Shown in pieces: positions 1-10,425 of a DNA stretch of 64,000 nt. Location of the stretch: contig NW_027018106.1 in NCBI RefSeq assembly GCF_032854445.1, forward strand, positions 1-64,000. The letters are read 5' to 3'. Both the position numbers and the translations under genes were made by a program. This DNA is from Liolophura sinensis. Lineage: Eukaryota > Mollusca > Polyplacophora > Chitonida > Chitonidae. Numbering within the stretch: the stretch's first letter is position 1; each line of letters starts with the position of its first letter. The notes under the pieces were generated by a model that saw only the letters and a list, made by a program, of their open reading frames with translations, did no database searches and was not told the DNA's origin.

Positions 1-178
1 ACTATATTCAACTTTTGACTATAAGTTATGTGCCCTTCGGTAGCCCAGAAGACGTCAAATCTTTCGGCTAAGCCCATTTAACTCACCCAGCAATTGCCTT
101 ACTACTAAGTCCAAGACAATCTTAATGTCTTTATCTACGTGTAGAAAAACCACACCATTTGTACGTGAAAAACACAAG

Positions 179-208
179 GTACTTGATACAGTCTGCTGTA
201 AAAAGTAC
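179..208 (+). other. Conserved 30-nt stem-loop, one per monomer (first copy)
   Basis: The arms are GTACTT and AAGTAC on the outside and TACAG and CTGTA on the inside, with a 2x2 internal loop (GA opposite AA) and a TCTG tetraloop. That gives 11 pairs in 30 nt. The element repeats at the same phase (about 179-208) in essentially every monomer. Type A copies change CTGTA to CTGTG, which on the plus strand turns one pair into a U-G wobble and so keeps the fold as RNA. Rare copies break it (ctgctttaaaa near 12270; indels near 5130). It could act as a cruciform in DNA or a hairpin in a plus-strand transcript; neither is shown by sequence alone. Confidence 0.8.
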
Positions 209-327
209 AACTGAACACTAACCCACTTCAGTAAGGTGCCAAAAGATGCGGAATTGAGCCAGGCATCGGCAGCTGTTGAAAAATTGCAAATTTCCCTGGT
301 TTCCATGGAGTAAGAGCTGTTGCTGGG

Positions 328-333
328 CACGTG
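328..333. promoter_or_regulatory. CACGTG palindrome (E-box-like), one per monomer
   Basis: CACGTG sits in gctgggcacgtgattatgac at phase about 328 in almost every unit. Read on the minus strand with its flanks it is ATCACGTG, which fits the RTCACRTG consensus bound by Cbf1-type bHLH proteins in budding yeasts, and CACGTG is a general bHLH E-box core. I found one loss (cacgtc near 47466). A six-base match is weak evidence of function; conservation here could simply reflect homogenisation of the whole unit. Confidence 0.5.
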
Positions 334-612
334 ATTATGACATCAATGATCATTCAATTGTCACTACAGGCAAAAGTATTGGTCGGAGAGCAACGCGGTT
401 TGCACCATTCGATTTCTCGTCACAAAATACGTCGGATTAGCCTCATACCAGCAGCACTGGAACAGTTTGTCCACTTTTGCATTTTTGCCTGGTCTTTTTG
501 TTAATTGAAATCGGCTACACTGTACTCTCTACAATCGCGACTGGTCATTACTATATTCAACTTTTGACTATAAGTTATGTGCCCTTCGGTAGCCCAGAAG
601 ACCTGAAATCTT

Positions 613-625
613 TGGGCTAAGCCCA
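613..625. other. 13-bp dyad TGGGCT-A-AGCCCA in type C monomers
   Basis: TGGGCT and AGCCCA are exact inverted repeats around a single A. Types A and B with tatcgg or tttcgg keep only GGCT/AGCC. Variants with gggccaagcc (B units near 36230 and 43370) and gggctcaaccc (near 16531) disturb it. It lies about 65 bp from the start of the unit. Confidence 0.75.
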
Positions 626-682
626 TTTAACTCACCCAGCAATTGCCTTACTTCTAAGTGCAAGAAAATCTCAATGTCTTTA

Positions 683-694
683 TCTACGTGTAGA
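683..694. other. 12-bp dyad TCTAC-GT-GTAGA in all monomers
   Basis: TCTAC and GTAGA are exact inverted repeats with a 2-bp spacer, at phase about 134-145, conserved in all three types. Rare losses include tttacgtgtag near 25311 and tacgtggag near 8373. It is one of several short dyads in the unit. Confidence 0.72.
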
Positions 695-1070
695 AAAAAC
701 CACACCATTTGTACGTGAAAAACACAAGGTACTTGATACAGTCTGCTGTAAAAAGTACAACTGACCACAGACCCACATGAATAAGGTGCCAAAAGATGCG
801 GAATTGAGCCAGGCATCGGCAGCTGTTGAAAAATTGCAAATTTCCCTGGTTTCCATGGAGTAAGAGCCGTTGCTGGGCACGTGATTATGACATAAATTAT
901 CATTCAATTGTCACTACAGCCAAAAGAATTGGTCGGAGAGCAACGCGGTTTGCACCATTCGATTTCTCGTCACAAAATACGTCGGATTAGCCTCTTACCA
1001 GCAGCACTGGAACAGTTTGTCCACTTTTGCATTTTTGCTTCGTCTTTTTGTTAATTGAAATCGGCTAAAC

Positions 1071-1083
1071 TGTACTCTGTACA
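1071..1083. other. 13-bp dyad TGTAC-TCT-GTACA near the monomer end
   Basis: TGTAC and GTACA flank TCT, at phase about 522-534. It is intact in units ending ctgtactctgtaca. It is disrupted in the many C-like units ending ctgcactctgtaca and in early units with tgtactctctaca (near 529, 1619 and 4367). Confidence 0.72.
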
Positions 1084-2114
1084 ATCGCGACTGGTCATTA
1101 CTATATTCAACTTTTGACTATAAGTTATGTGCCCTTCGGTAGCCAAGAAGACCTGAAATCTTTGGGCTAAGCCCATTTAACTCACCCAGCAATTGCCTTA
1201 CTTCTAAGTGCAAGACAATCTCAATGTCTTTATCTACGTGTAGAAAAACCACACCATTTGTACGTGAAAAACACAAGGTACTTGATACAGTCTGCTGTAA
1301 AAAGTACAACTGAACACTGACCCACTTCAGTAAGGTACCAATAGATGCGGAATTGAGCCAGGCATCGGCAGCTGTTGAAAAATTGCAAATTTCCCTGGTT
1401 TCCATGGAGTAAGAGCCGTTGCTGGGCACGTGATTATGACATAAATTATCATTCAATTGTCACTACAGCCAAAAGAATTGGTCGGAGAGCAACGCGGTTT
1501 GCACCATTCGATTTCTCGTCACAAAATACGTCGGATTAGCCTCTTACCAGCAGCACTGGAACAGTTTGTCCACTTTTGCATTTTTACCTGGTCTTTTTGT
1601 TAATTGAAATCGGCTACACTGTACTCTCTACAATCGCGACTGGTCATTACTATATTCAACTTTTGACTATAAGTTATGTGCCCTTCGGTAGCCCAGAAGA
1701 CGTCAAATCTTTGGGCCAAGCCCATTTAACTCACCCAGCAGTTGCCTTACTTCTAAGTGCAAAACAATCTCAATGTCTTTATCTACGTGTAGAAAAACCA
1801 CACCATTTGTACGTGAAAAACACAAGGTACTTGATACAGTCTGCTGTAAAAAGTACAACTGAACACTAACCCACTTCAGTAAGGTGCCAAAAGATGCGGA
1901 ATTGAGCCAGGCATCGGCAGCTGTTGAAAAATTGCAAATTTCCCTGGTTTCCATGGAGTAAGAGCTGTTGCTGGGCACGTGATTATGACATAAATGATCA
2001 TTCAATTGTCACTACAGGCAAAAGTATTTGGTCGGAGAGCAACGCGGTATGCACCATTCGATTTGTCGTCACAAAATACGTCGGATTAGCCTCTTACCAG
2101 CAGCACTGGAACAG

Positions 2115-2148
2115 TTTTTCCACTTTTGCATTTTTGCCTGGTCTTTTT
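2115..2148 (+). other. T-rich segment with four short T-tracts
   Basis: Four runs of four or five T occur in 34 bp (ttttt, tttt, ttttt, ttttt), separated by about 8 to 13 bp centre to centre. The arrangement is kept in almost every unit, although the first run alternates between gtttttcc and gtttgtcc. Tracts repeated at close to the helical pitch can bend DNA. Spacing here is only roughly helical, so bending is a possibility and not a prediction. Confidence 0.5.
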
Positions 2149-2925
2149 GTTAATTGAAACCGGCTACACTGCACTCTGTACAATCGCGACTGGTCATTAC
2201 TATATTCAACTTTTGACTATAAGTTATGTGCCCTTCGGTAGCCAAGAAGACCTGAAATCTTTGGGCTAAGCCCATTTAACTCACCCAGCAATTGCCTTAC
2301 TTCTAAGTGCAAGAAAATCTCAATGTCTTTATCTACGTGTAGAAAAACCACACCATTTGTACGTGAAAAACACAAGGTACTTGATACAGTCTGCTGTAAA
2401 AAGTACAACTGAACACTAACCCACTTCAGTAAGGTGCCAAAAGATGCGGAATTGAGCCAGGCATCGGCAGCTGTTGAAAAATTGCAAATTTCCCTGGTTT
2501 CCATGGAGTAAGAGCCGTTGCTGGGCACGTGATTATGACATAAATGATCATTCAATTGTCACTACAGCCAAAAGTATTGGTCGGAGAGCAACGCGGTTTG
2601 CACCATTCGATTTCTCGTCACAAAATACGTCGGATTAGCCTCTTACCAGCAGCACTGGAACAGTTTTTCCACTTTTGCATTTTTACCTGGTATTTTTGTT
2701 AATTGAAATCGGCTACACTGTACTCTGTACAATCGCGACTGGTCATTACTATATTCAACTTTTGACTATAAGTTATGTGCCCTTCGGTAGCCCAGAAGAC
2801 GTCAAATCTATCGGCTAAGCCCATTCAACTCACCCAGCAATTGTCTTACTTCTAAGTCCAAGACAATCTCAATGTCTTTATCTACGTGTAGAAAAACCAC
2901 ACCATTTGTACATAAAAAACACAAG

Positions 2926-2955
2926 GTACTTGATACAGTCTGCTGTGAAAAGTAC
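2926..2955 (+). other. Type A form of the stem-loop with a G-U wobble
   Basis: Same element as at 179-208, in the first full type A unit. The inner 3' arm is CTGTG instead of CTGTA, pairing T with G. On the complementary strand the same change makes an A-C mismatch, so the fold is strand-asymmetric in type A. The variant is fixed in nearly all type A units. Confidence 0.78.
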
Positions 2956-3088
2956 AACTAAACACTGACCCACATTTATAAGGTGCCAAAAGATGTGGAA
3001 TTGGGCCAGGCATCGGCAGCTGTTAAAAAATTGCAAATATCCCTGGTTTCCATGGAGTAAGAGCCGTTGCTGGGCACGTGATTATGAC

Positions 3089-3104
3089 ATCAATGATCAT
3101 TGAT
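3089..3104. other. 16-bp perfect palindrome ATCAATGATCATTGAT, type A specific
   Basis: ATCAATGATCATTGAT equals its own reverse complement. It is present at the same phase (about 342-357) in most type A units. In types B and C the same site reads ATAAATGATCATTCAA, so only the central AATGATCATT (10 bp) remains palindromic. Some copies break it, for example gacc for gatc near 31014 and cattaatc near 46941. Perfect dyads of this size can bind homodimeric proteins or extrude as cruciforms; no factor can be named. Confidence 0.85.
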
Positions 3105-3296
3105 CTGTCGCTACAGCCAAAAGTATTGGTCGGAGAGCAACGCGGTTTGCACCATTCGATTTCTCGTCACAAAATACGTCGGATTAGCCTCTTACTAGTA
3201 GCACTGGAACAGTTTTTCCACTTTTGCATTTTTGCTTCGTCTTTTTGTTAATTGAAATCGGCTAAACTGTACTCTGTACAATCGCGACTGGTCATT

Positions 3297-3845
3297 ACTA
3301 TATTCAACTTTTGACTATAAGTTATGTGCCCTTCGGTAGCCCAGAAGACGTCAAATCTTTCGGCTAAGCCCATTTAACTCACCCAGCAATTGCCTTACTT
3401 CTAAGTCCAAGACAATCTCAATGTCTTTATCTACGTGTAGAAAAACCACACCATTTGTACGTGAAAAACACAAGGTACTTGATACAGTCTGCTGTAAAAA
3501 GTACAACTGAACACTAACCCACTTCAGTAAGGTGCCAAAAGATGCGGAATTGAGCCAGGCATCGGCAGCTGTTGAAAAATTGCAAATTTCCCTGGTTTCC
3601 ATGGAGTAAGAGCCGTTGCTGGGCACGTGATTATGACATAAATGATCATTCAATTGTCACTACAGCCAAAAGTATTGGTCGGAGAGCAACGCGGTTTGCA
3701 CCATTCGATTTCTCGTCACAAAATACGTCGGATTAACTTCTTACCAGCACAACTGGAACATTTTTTCCACTTTTGCATTTTTACCTGGTCTTTTTGTTAA
3801 TTGAAATCGGCTACACTGTACTCTGTACAATCGCGACTGGTCATT
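3297..3845 (+). repeat. Representative type B monomer (549 bp)
   Basis: Type B carries gacgtcaaatctttcggctaag, cccatttaactc, gtacgtgaaaaacac, ctgtaaaaagtac, aactgaacact, cttcagtaagg, gatgcggaattgagcc, gttgaaaaattgc and cataaatgatcattcaattgtcac. It usually follows a type A unit directly. Some copies have tttggg in place of tttcgg (for example at 13172 and 18115). A subset at 1649, 36157, 37255, 43294 and 44392 has gggccaagcc, which removes an in-frame stop but has no other obvious consequence. In the right-hand part of the window many B copies have gtacatgaaaaac, a mixture of the A and B states at that site. Confidence 0.88.
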
Positions 3846-4394
3846 ACTATATTCAACTTTTGACTATAAGTTATGTGCCCTTCGGTAGCCCAGAAGACGT
3901 CAAATCTTTCGGCTTAGCCCATTCAACTCACCCAGCAATTGTCTTACTTCTAAGTGCAAGACAATCTCAATGTCTTTATCTACGTGTAGAAAAACCACAC
4001 CATTTGTACGTGAAAAACACAAGGTACTTGATACAGTCTGCTGTAAAAAGTACAACTGAACACTGACCCACTTCAGTAAGGTGCCAAAAGATGCGGATTT
4101 GAGCCAGGCATCGGCAGCTGTTGAAAAATTGCAAATATCCCTGGTTTCCATGGAGTAAGAGCCGTTGCTGGGCACGTGATTATGACATAAATTATCATTC
4201 AATTGTCACTACAGCCAAAAGAATTGGTCGGAGAGCAACGCGGTTTGCACCATTCGATTTCTCGTCACAAAATACGTCGGATTAGTCTCTTACCAGCAGC
4301 ACTGGAACAGTTTGTCCACTTTTGCATTTTTACCTGGTCTTTTTGTTAATTGAAATCGGCTACACTGTACTCTCTACAATCGCGACTGGTCATT

Positions 4395-4943
4395 ACTATA
4401 TTCAACTTTTGACTATAAGTTATGTGCCCTTCGGTAGCCCAGAAGACCTGAAATCTTTGGGCTAAGCCCATTTAACTCACCCAGCAATTGCCTTACTTCT
4501 AAGTGCAAGAAAATCTCAATGTCTTTATCTACGTGTAGAAAAACCACACCATTTGTACGTGAAAAACACAAGGTACTTGATACAGTCTGCTGTAAAAAGT
4601 ACAACTGAACACTAACCCACTTCAGTAAGGTGCCAAAAGATGCGGAATTGAGCCAGGCATCGGCAGCTGTTGAAAAATTGCAAATTTCCCTGGTTTCCAT
4701 GGAGTAAGAGCTGTTGCTGGGCACGTGATTATGACATAAATGATCATTCAATTGTCACTACAGGCAAAAGTATTGGTCGGAGAGCAACGCGGTATGCACC
4801 ATTCGATTTGTCGTCACAAAATACGTCGGATTAGCCTCTTACCAGCAGCACTGGAACAGTTTTTCCACTTTTGCATTTTTGCCTGGTCTTTTTGTTAATT
4901 GAAACCGGCTACACTGCACTCTGTACAATCGCGACTGGTCATT
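4395..4943 (+). repeat. Representative type C monomer (549 bp)
   Basis: Type C shares most bases with B but has gacctgaaatctttgggctaagccc where A and B have gacgtcaaatct. Many C copies start with tagccaagaag instead of tagcccagaag, and some carry gaaaccggctacactgcactctg near the 3' end. C units occur singly as the third member of ABC trimers and in runs of up to three (10975-12622, 32863-34509, 38353-39999, 40549-42195). A sub-variant C* has ccatgaaagacctg, with one extra base, in the units starting near 52081, 53729, 55378 and 60868. Confidence 0.87.
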
Positions 4944-7900
4944 ACTATATTCAACTTTTGACTATAAGTTATGTGCCCTTCGGTAGCCAAGAAGACCTGA
5001 AATCTTTGGGCTAAGCCCATTTAACTCACCCAGCAATTGCCTTACTTCTAAGTGCAAGACAATCTCAATGTCTTTATCTACGTGTAGAAAAACCACACCA
5101 TTTGTACGTGAAAAACACAAGGTACTTGATTACAGTCCTGCTGTAAAAAGTACAACTGAACACTAACCCACTTCAGTAAGGTGCCAAAAGATGCGGAATT
5201 GAGCCAGGCATCGCAGCTGTGAAAAATTGCAAATTTCCCTGGTTTCCATGGAGTAAGAGCCGTTGCTGGGCACGTGATTATGACATAAATGATCATTCAA
5301 TTGTCACTACAGCCAAAAGTATTGGTCGGAGAGCAACGCGGTTTGCACCATTCGATTTCTCGTCACAAAATACGTCGGATTAGCCTCTTACCAGCAGCAC
5401 TGGAACAGTTTTTCCACTTTTGCATTTTTACCTGCTCTTTTTGTTAATTGAAATCGGCTACACTGTACTCTGTACAATCGCGACTGGTCATTACTATATT
5501 CAACTTTTGACTATAAGTTATGTGCCCTTCGGTAGCCCAGAAGACGTCAAATCTATCGGCTAAGCCCATTCAACTCACCCAGCAATTGTCTTACTTCTAA
5601 GTCCAAGACAATCTCAATGTCTTTATCTACGTGTAGAAAAACCACACATTTGTACATAAAAACACAAGGTACTTGATACAGTCTGCTGTGAAAAGTACAA
5701 CTAAACACTGACCCACATTTATAAGGTGCCAAAAGATGTGGAATTGGGCCAGGCATCGCAGCTGTTAAAAAATTGCAAATATCCCTGGTTTCCATGGAGT
5801 AGAGCCGTTGCTGGGCACGTGATTATGACATCAATGATCATTGATCTGTCGCTACAGCCAAAAGTATTGGTCGGAGAGCAACGCGGTTTGCACCATTCGA
5901 TTTGTCGTCACAAAATACGTCGGATTAGCCTCTTACGAGTAGCACTGAACAGTTTTTCCACTTTTGCATTTTTGCTTCGTCTTTTTGTTAATTGAAATCG
6001 GCTAAACTGTACTCTGTACAATCGCGACTGGTCATTACTATATTCAACTTTTGACTATAAGTTATGTGCCCTTCGGTAGCCCAGAAGACGTCAAATCTTT
6101 CGGCTAAGCCCATTTAACTCACCCAGCAATTGCCTTACTTCTAAGTCCAAGACAATCTTAATGTCTTTATCTACGTGTAGAAAAACCACACCAATTGTAC
6201 GTGAAAAACACAAGGTACTTGATACAGTCTGCTGTAAAAAGTACAACTGAACACTAACCCACTTCAGTAAGGTGCCAAAAGATGCAGAATTGAGCCAGGC
6301 ATCGGCAGCTGTTGAAAAATTGCAAATTTCCCTGGTTTCCATGGAGTAAGAGCTGTTGCTGGGCACGTGATTATGACATAAATGATCATTCAATTGTCAC
6401 TACAGCCAAAAGTATTGGTCGGAGAGCAACGCGGTATGCACCATTTGATTTGTCGTCATAAAATACGTCGGATTAGCCTCTTACCAGCAGCACTGGAACA
6501 GTTTTTCCACTTTTGCATTTTTGCCTGGTCTTTTTGTTAATTGAAACCGGCTACACTGCACTCTGTACAATCGCGACTGGTCATTACTATATTCAACTTT
6601 TGACTATAAGTTATGTGCCCTTCGGTAGCCCAGAAGACGTCAAATCTTTCGGCTTAGCCCATTCAACTCACCCAGCAATTGTCTTACTTTTAAGTGCAAG
6701 ACAATCTCAATGTCTTTATCTACGTGTAGAAAAACCACACCATTTGTACGTGAAAAACACAAGGTACTTGATACAGTCTGCTGTAAAAAGTACAACTGAA
6801 CACTGACCCACTTCAGTAAGGTGCCAAAAGATGCGGAATTGAGCCAGGCATCGGCAGCTGTTGAAAAATTGCAAATTTCCCTGGTTTCCATGGAGTAAGA
6901 GCCGTTGCTGGGCACGTGATTATGACATAAATGATCATTCAATTGTCACTACAGCCAAAAGTATTGGTCGGAGAGCAACGCGGTTTGCACCATTCGATTT
7001 CTCGTCACAAAATACGTCGGATTAGCCTCTTACCAGCAGCACAGGAACAGTTTTTCCACTTTTGCATTTTTACCTGGTCTTTTTGTTAATTGAAATCGGC
7101 TACACTGTACTCTGTACAATCGCGACTGGTCATTACTATATTCAACTTTTGACTATAAGTTATGTGCCCTTCGGTAGCCCAGAAGACGTCAAATCTATCG
7201 GCTAAGCCCATTCAACTCACCCAGCAATTGTCTTACTTCTAAGTCCAAGACAATCTCAATGTCTTTATCTACGTGTAGAAAAACCAGACCATTTGTACAT
7301 AAAAAACACAAGGTACTTGATACAGTCTGCTGTGAAAAGTACAACTAAACACTGACCCACATTTATAAGGTGCCAAAAGATGTGGAATGGGGCCAGGCAT
7401 CGGCAGCTGTTAAAAAATTGCAAATATCCCTGGTTTCCATGGAGTAAGAGCCGTTGCTGGGCACGTGATTATGACATCAATGATCATTGATCTGTCGCTA
7501 CAGCCAAAAGTATTGGTCGGAGAGCAACGCGGTTTGCACCATTCGATTTGTCGTCACAAAATACGTCGGATTAGCCTCTTACTAGTAGCACTGGAACAGT
7601 TTTTCCACTTTTGCATTTTTGCTTCGTCTTTTTGTTAATTGAAATCGGCTAAACTGTACTCTGTACAATCGCGGACTGGTCATTACTATATTCAACTTTT
7701 GACTATAAGTTATGTGCCCTTCGGTAGCCCAGAAGACGTCAAATCTTTCGGCTAAGCCCATTTAACTCACCCAGCAATTGCCTTACTTCTAAGTCCAAGA
7801 CAATCTTAATGTCTTTATCTACGTGTAGAAAAACCACACCATTTGTACGTGAAAAACACAAGGTACTTGATACAGTCTGCTGTAAAAAGTACAACTGAAC

Positions 7901-10425
7901 ACTAACCCACTTCAGTAAGGTGCCAAAAGATGCAGAATTGAGCCAGGCATCGGCAGCTGTTGAAAAATTGCAAATTTCCCTGGTTTCCATGGAGTAAGAG
8001 CTGTTGCTGGGCACGTGATTATGACATAAATGATCATTCAATTGTCACTACAGGCAAAAGTATTGGTCGGAGAGCAACGCGGTTTGCACCATTCGATTTC
8101 TCGTCACAAAATACGTCGGATTAGCCTCTTACCAGCAGCACTGGAACAGTTGTCCACTTTTGCATTTTTGCCTGGTCTTTTTGTTAATTGATATCGACTA
8201 CACTGTACTCTGTACAATCGCGACTGGTCATTACTATCTTCAACTTTTGACTATAAGTTATGTGCCCTTCGGTAGCCAAGAAGACCTGAAATCTTTGGGC
8301 TAAGCCCATTTAACTCACCCAGCAATTGCCTTACTTCTAAGTGCAAGACAATCTCAAATGTCTTTATCTACGTGGAGAAAAACCACACCATTTGTACGTG
8401 AAAAACACAAGGTACTTGATACAGTCTGCTGTAAAAAGTACAACTGAACACTAACCACTTCAGTAAGGTTCCAAAAGATGCGGAATTGAGCCAGGCATCG
8501 GCAGCTGTTGAAAAATTGCAAATTTCCCTGGTTTCCATGGAGTAAGAGCCGTTGCTGGGCACGTGATTATGACATAAATGATCATTTCAATTGTCACTAC
8601 AGGCAAAAGTATTGGTCGGAGAGCAACGCGGTATGCACCATTCGATTTGTCGTCACAAAATACGTCGGATTAGACTCTTACCAGCAGCACTGGAACAGTT
8701 TTTCCACTTTTGCATTTTTGCCTGGTCTTTTTGTTAATTGAAACCGGCTACACTGCACTCTGTACAATCGCGACTGGTCATTACTATATTCAACTTTTGA
8801 CTATAAGTTATGTGCCCTTCGGTAGCCCAGAAGACGTCAAATCTATCGGCTAAGCCCATTCAACTGCACCCAGCAATTGTCTTACTTCTAAGTGCAAGAC
8901 AATCTCAATGTCTTTATCTACGTGTAGAAAACCAGACCATTTGTACATAAAAAACACAAGGTACTTGATACAGTCTGCTGTGAAAAGTACAACTAAACAC
9001 TGACCCACATTTATAAGGTGCCAAAAGATGTGGAATTGGGCCAGGCATCGGCAGCTGTTAAAAAATTGCAAATATCCCTGGTTTCCATGGAGTAAGAGCC
9101 GTTGCTGGGCACGTGATTATGACATCAATGATCATTGATCTGTCGCTACAGCCAAAAGTATTGTCGGAGAGCAACGCGGTTTGCACCATTCGATTTGTCG
9201 TCACAAAATACGTCGGATTAGCCTCTTACCAGCAGCACTGGAACAGTTTTCCACTTTTGCATTTTTGCCTGGTCTTTTTGTTAATTGAAACCGGCTACAC
9301 TGCACTCTGTACAATCGCGACTGGTCATTACTATATTCAACTTTTGACTATAAGTTATGTGCCCTTCGGTAGCCAAGAAGACCTGAAATCTTTGGGCTAA
9401 GCCCATTTAACTCACCCAGCCAATGCCTTACTTCTAAGTGCAAGACAATCTCAATGTCTTTATCTACGTGTAGAAAAACCACACCATTTGTACGTGAAAA
9501 ACACAAGGTACTTGATACAGTCTGCTGCAAAAAGTACAACTGAACACTAACCCACTTCAGTAAGGTTCCAAAAGATGCGGAATTGAGCCAGGCATCGGCA
9601 GCTGTTGAAAAATTGCAAATTTCCCTGGTTTCCATGGAGTAAGAGCCGTTGCTGGGCACGTGATTATGACATAAATGATCATTCAGTTGTCACTACAGCC
9701 AAAAGTATTGGTCGGAGAGCAACGCGGTTTGCACCATTCGATTTCTCGTCACAAAATACGTCGGATTAGCCTCTTACCAGCAGCACTGGAACAGTTTTTC
9801 CACTTTTGCATTTTTACCTGCTCTTTTTGTTAATTGAAATCGGCTACACTGTACTCTGTACAATCGCGACTGGCCATTACTATATTCAACTTTTGACTAT
9901 AAGTTATGTGCCCTTCGGTAGCCCAGAAGACGTCAACTCTATCGGCTAAGCCCATTCAACTCACCCAGCAATTGTCTTACTTCTAAGTCCAAGACAATCT
10001 CAATGTCTTTATCTACGTGTGGAAAAACCAGACCATTTGTACATAAAAAAACACAAGGTACTTGATACAGTCTGCTGTGAAAAGTACAACTAAACACTGA
10101 CCCACATTTATAAGGTGCCAAAAGATGTGGAATTGGGCCCAGGCATCGCAGCTGTTAAAAAATTGCAAATATCCCTGGTTTCCATGGAGTAAGAGTTGCT
10201 GGGCACGTGATTATGACATCAATGATCATTGATCTGTCGCTACAGCCAAAAGTATTGGTCGGAGAGCAACGCGGTTTGCACCATTCGATTTGTCGTCACA
10301 AAATACGTCGGATTAGCCTCTTACTAGTAGCACTGGAACAGTTTTTCCACTTTTGCATTTTTGCTTCGTCTTTTTGTTAATTGAAATCGGCTAAACTGTA
10401 CTCTGTACAATCGCGACTGGTCATT

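Larger units (their letters stand above)
2748..3296 (+). repeat. Representative type A monomer (549 bp)
   Basis: First full type A copy. Its diagnostic bases are linked along the unit: gacgtcaaatctatcgg, cccattcaactc, gtacataaaaaacac, ctgtgaaaagtac, aactaaacactg, acatttataagg, gatgtggaattggg, gttaaaaaattgc, aatatccctgg, catcaatgatcattgatctgtcgc, ttactagtagc, gcttcgtc and ggctaaactg. Further A copies are recognised by gtacataaa near 5655, 7298, 8945, 10041, 12786, 13883, 15531, 17189, 17727, 19374, 21022, 21570, 25887, 26438, 27537, 29184, 31929, 34674, 35769, 36868, 37968, 42909, 44006, 45105, 46751, 48398, 50046, 51145, 52793, 54441, 56090, 57188, 58835, 59933, 61581, 62678 and 63776. Some of these are mosaics (see separate entries). 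Type A is the most distinct of the three types and is the best marker of higher-order phase. Confidence 0.93.
1..10425 (+). repeat. Left block, 19 monomers, irregular order B C C B C A B B C C A B B A B C A C A
   Basis: Units start at 1, 550, 1100, 1649, 2199, 2748, 3297, 3846, 4395, 4944, 5493, 6037, 6586, 7135, 7685, 8233, 8783, 9330 and 9879. Type A units are spaced 5, 3, 3 and 2 monomers apart, so no fixed higher-order unit exists here. Length departs from 549 in several copies (5493-6036 is 544 bp; 8783-9329 and 9879-10425 are 547 bp), through clustered one-base indels. The block contains no gene or unrelated sequence. Type calls were made by eye from diagnostic bases. Confidence 0.85.

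Noticed and set aside
328-335. Budding-yeast type point-centromere element from the ATCACGTG match
   Set aside because: The match is eight bases and repeats in every unit. The AT-rich CDEII and the CDEIII-like element expected next to it are not seen, so I list it only as an E-box-like palindrome.
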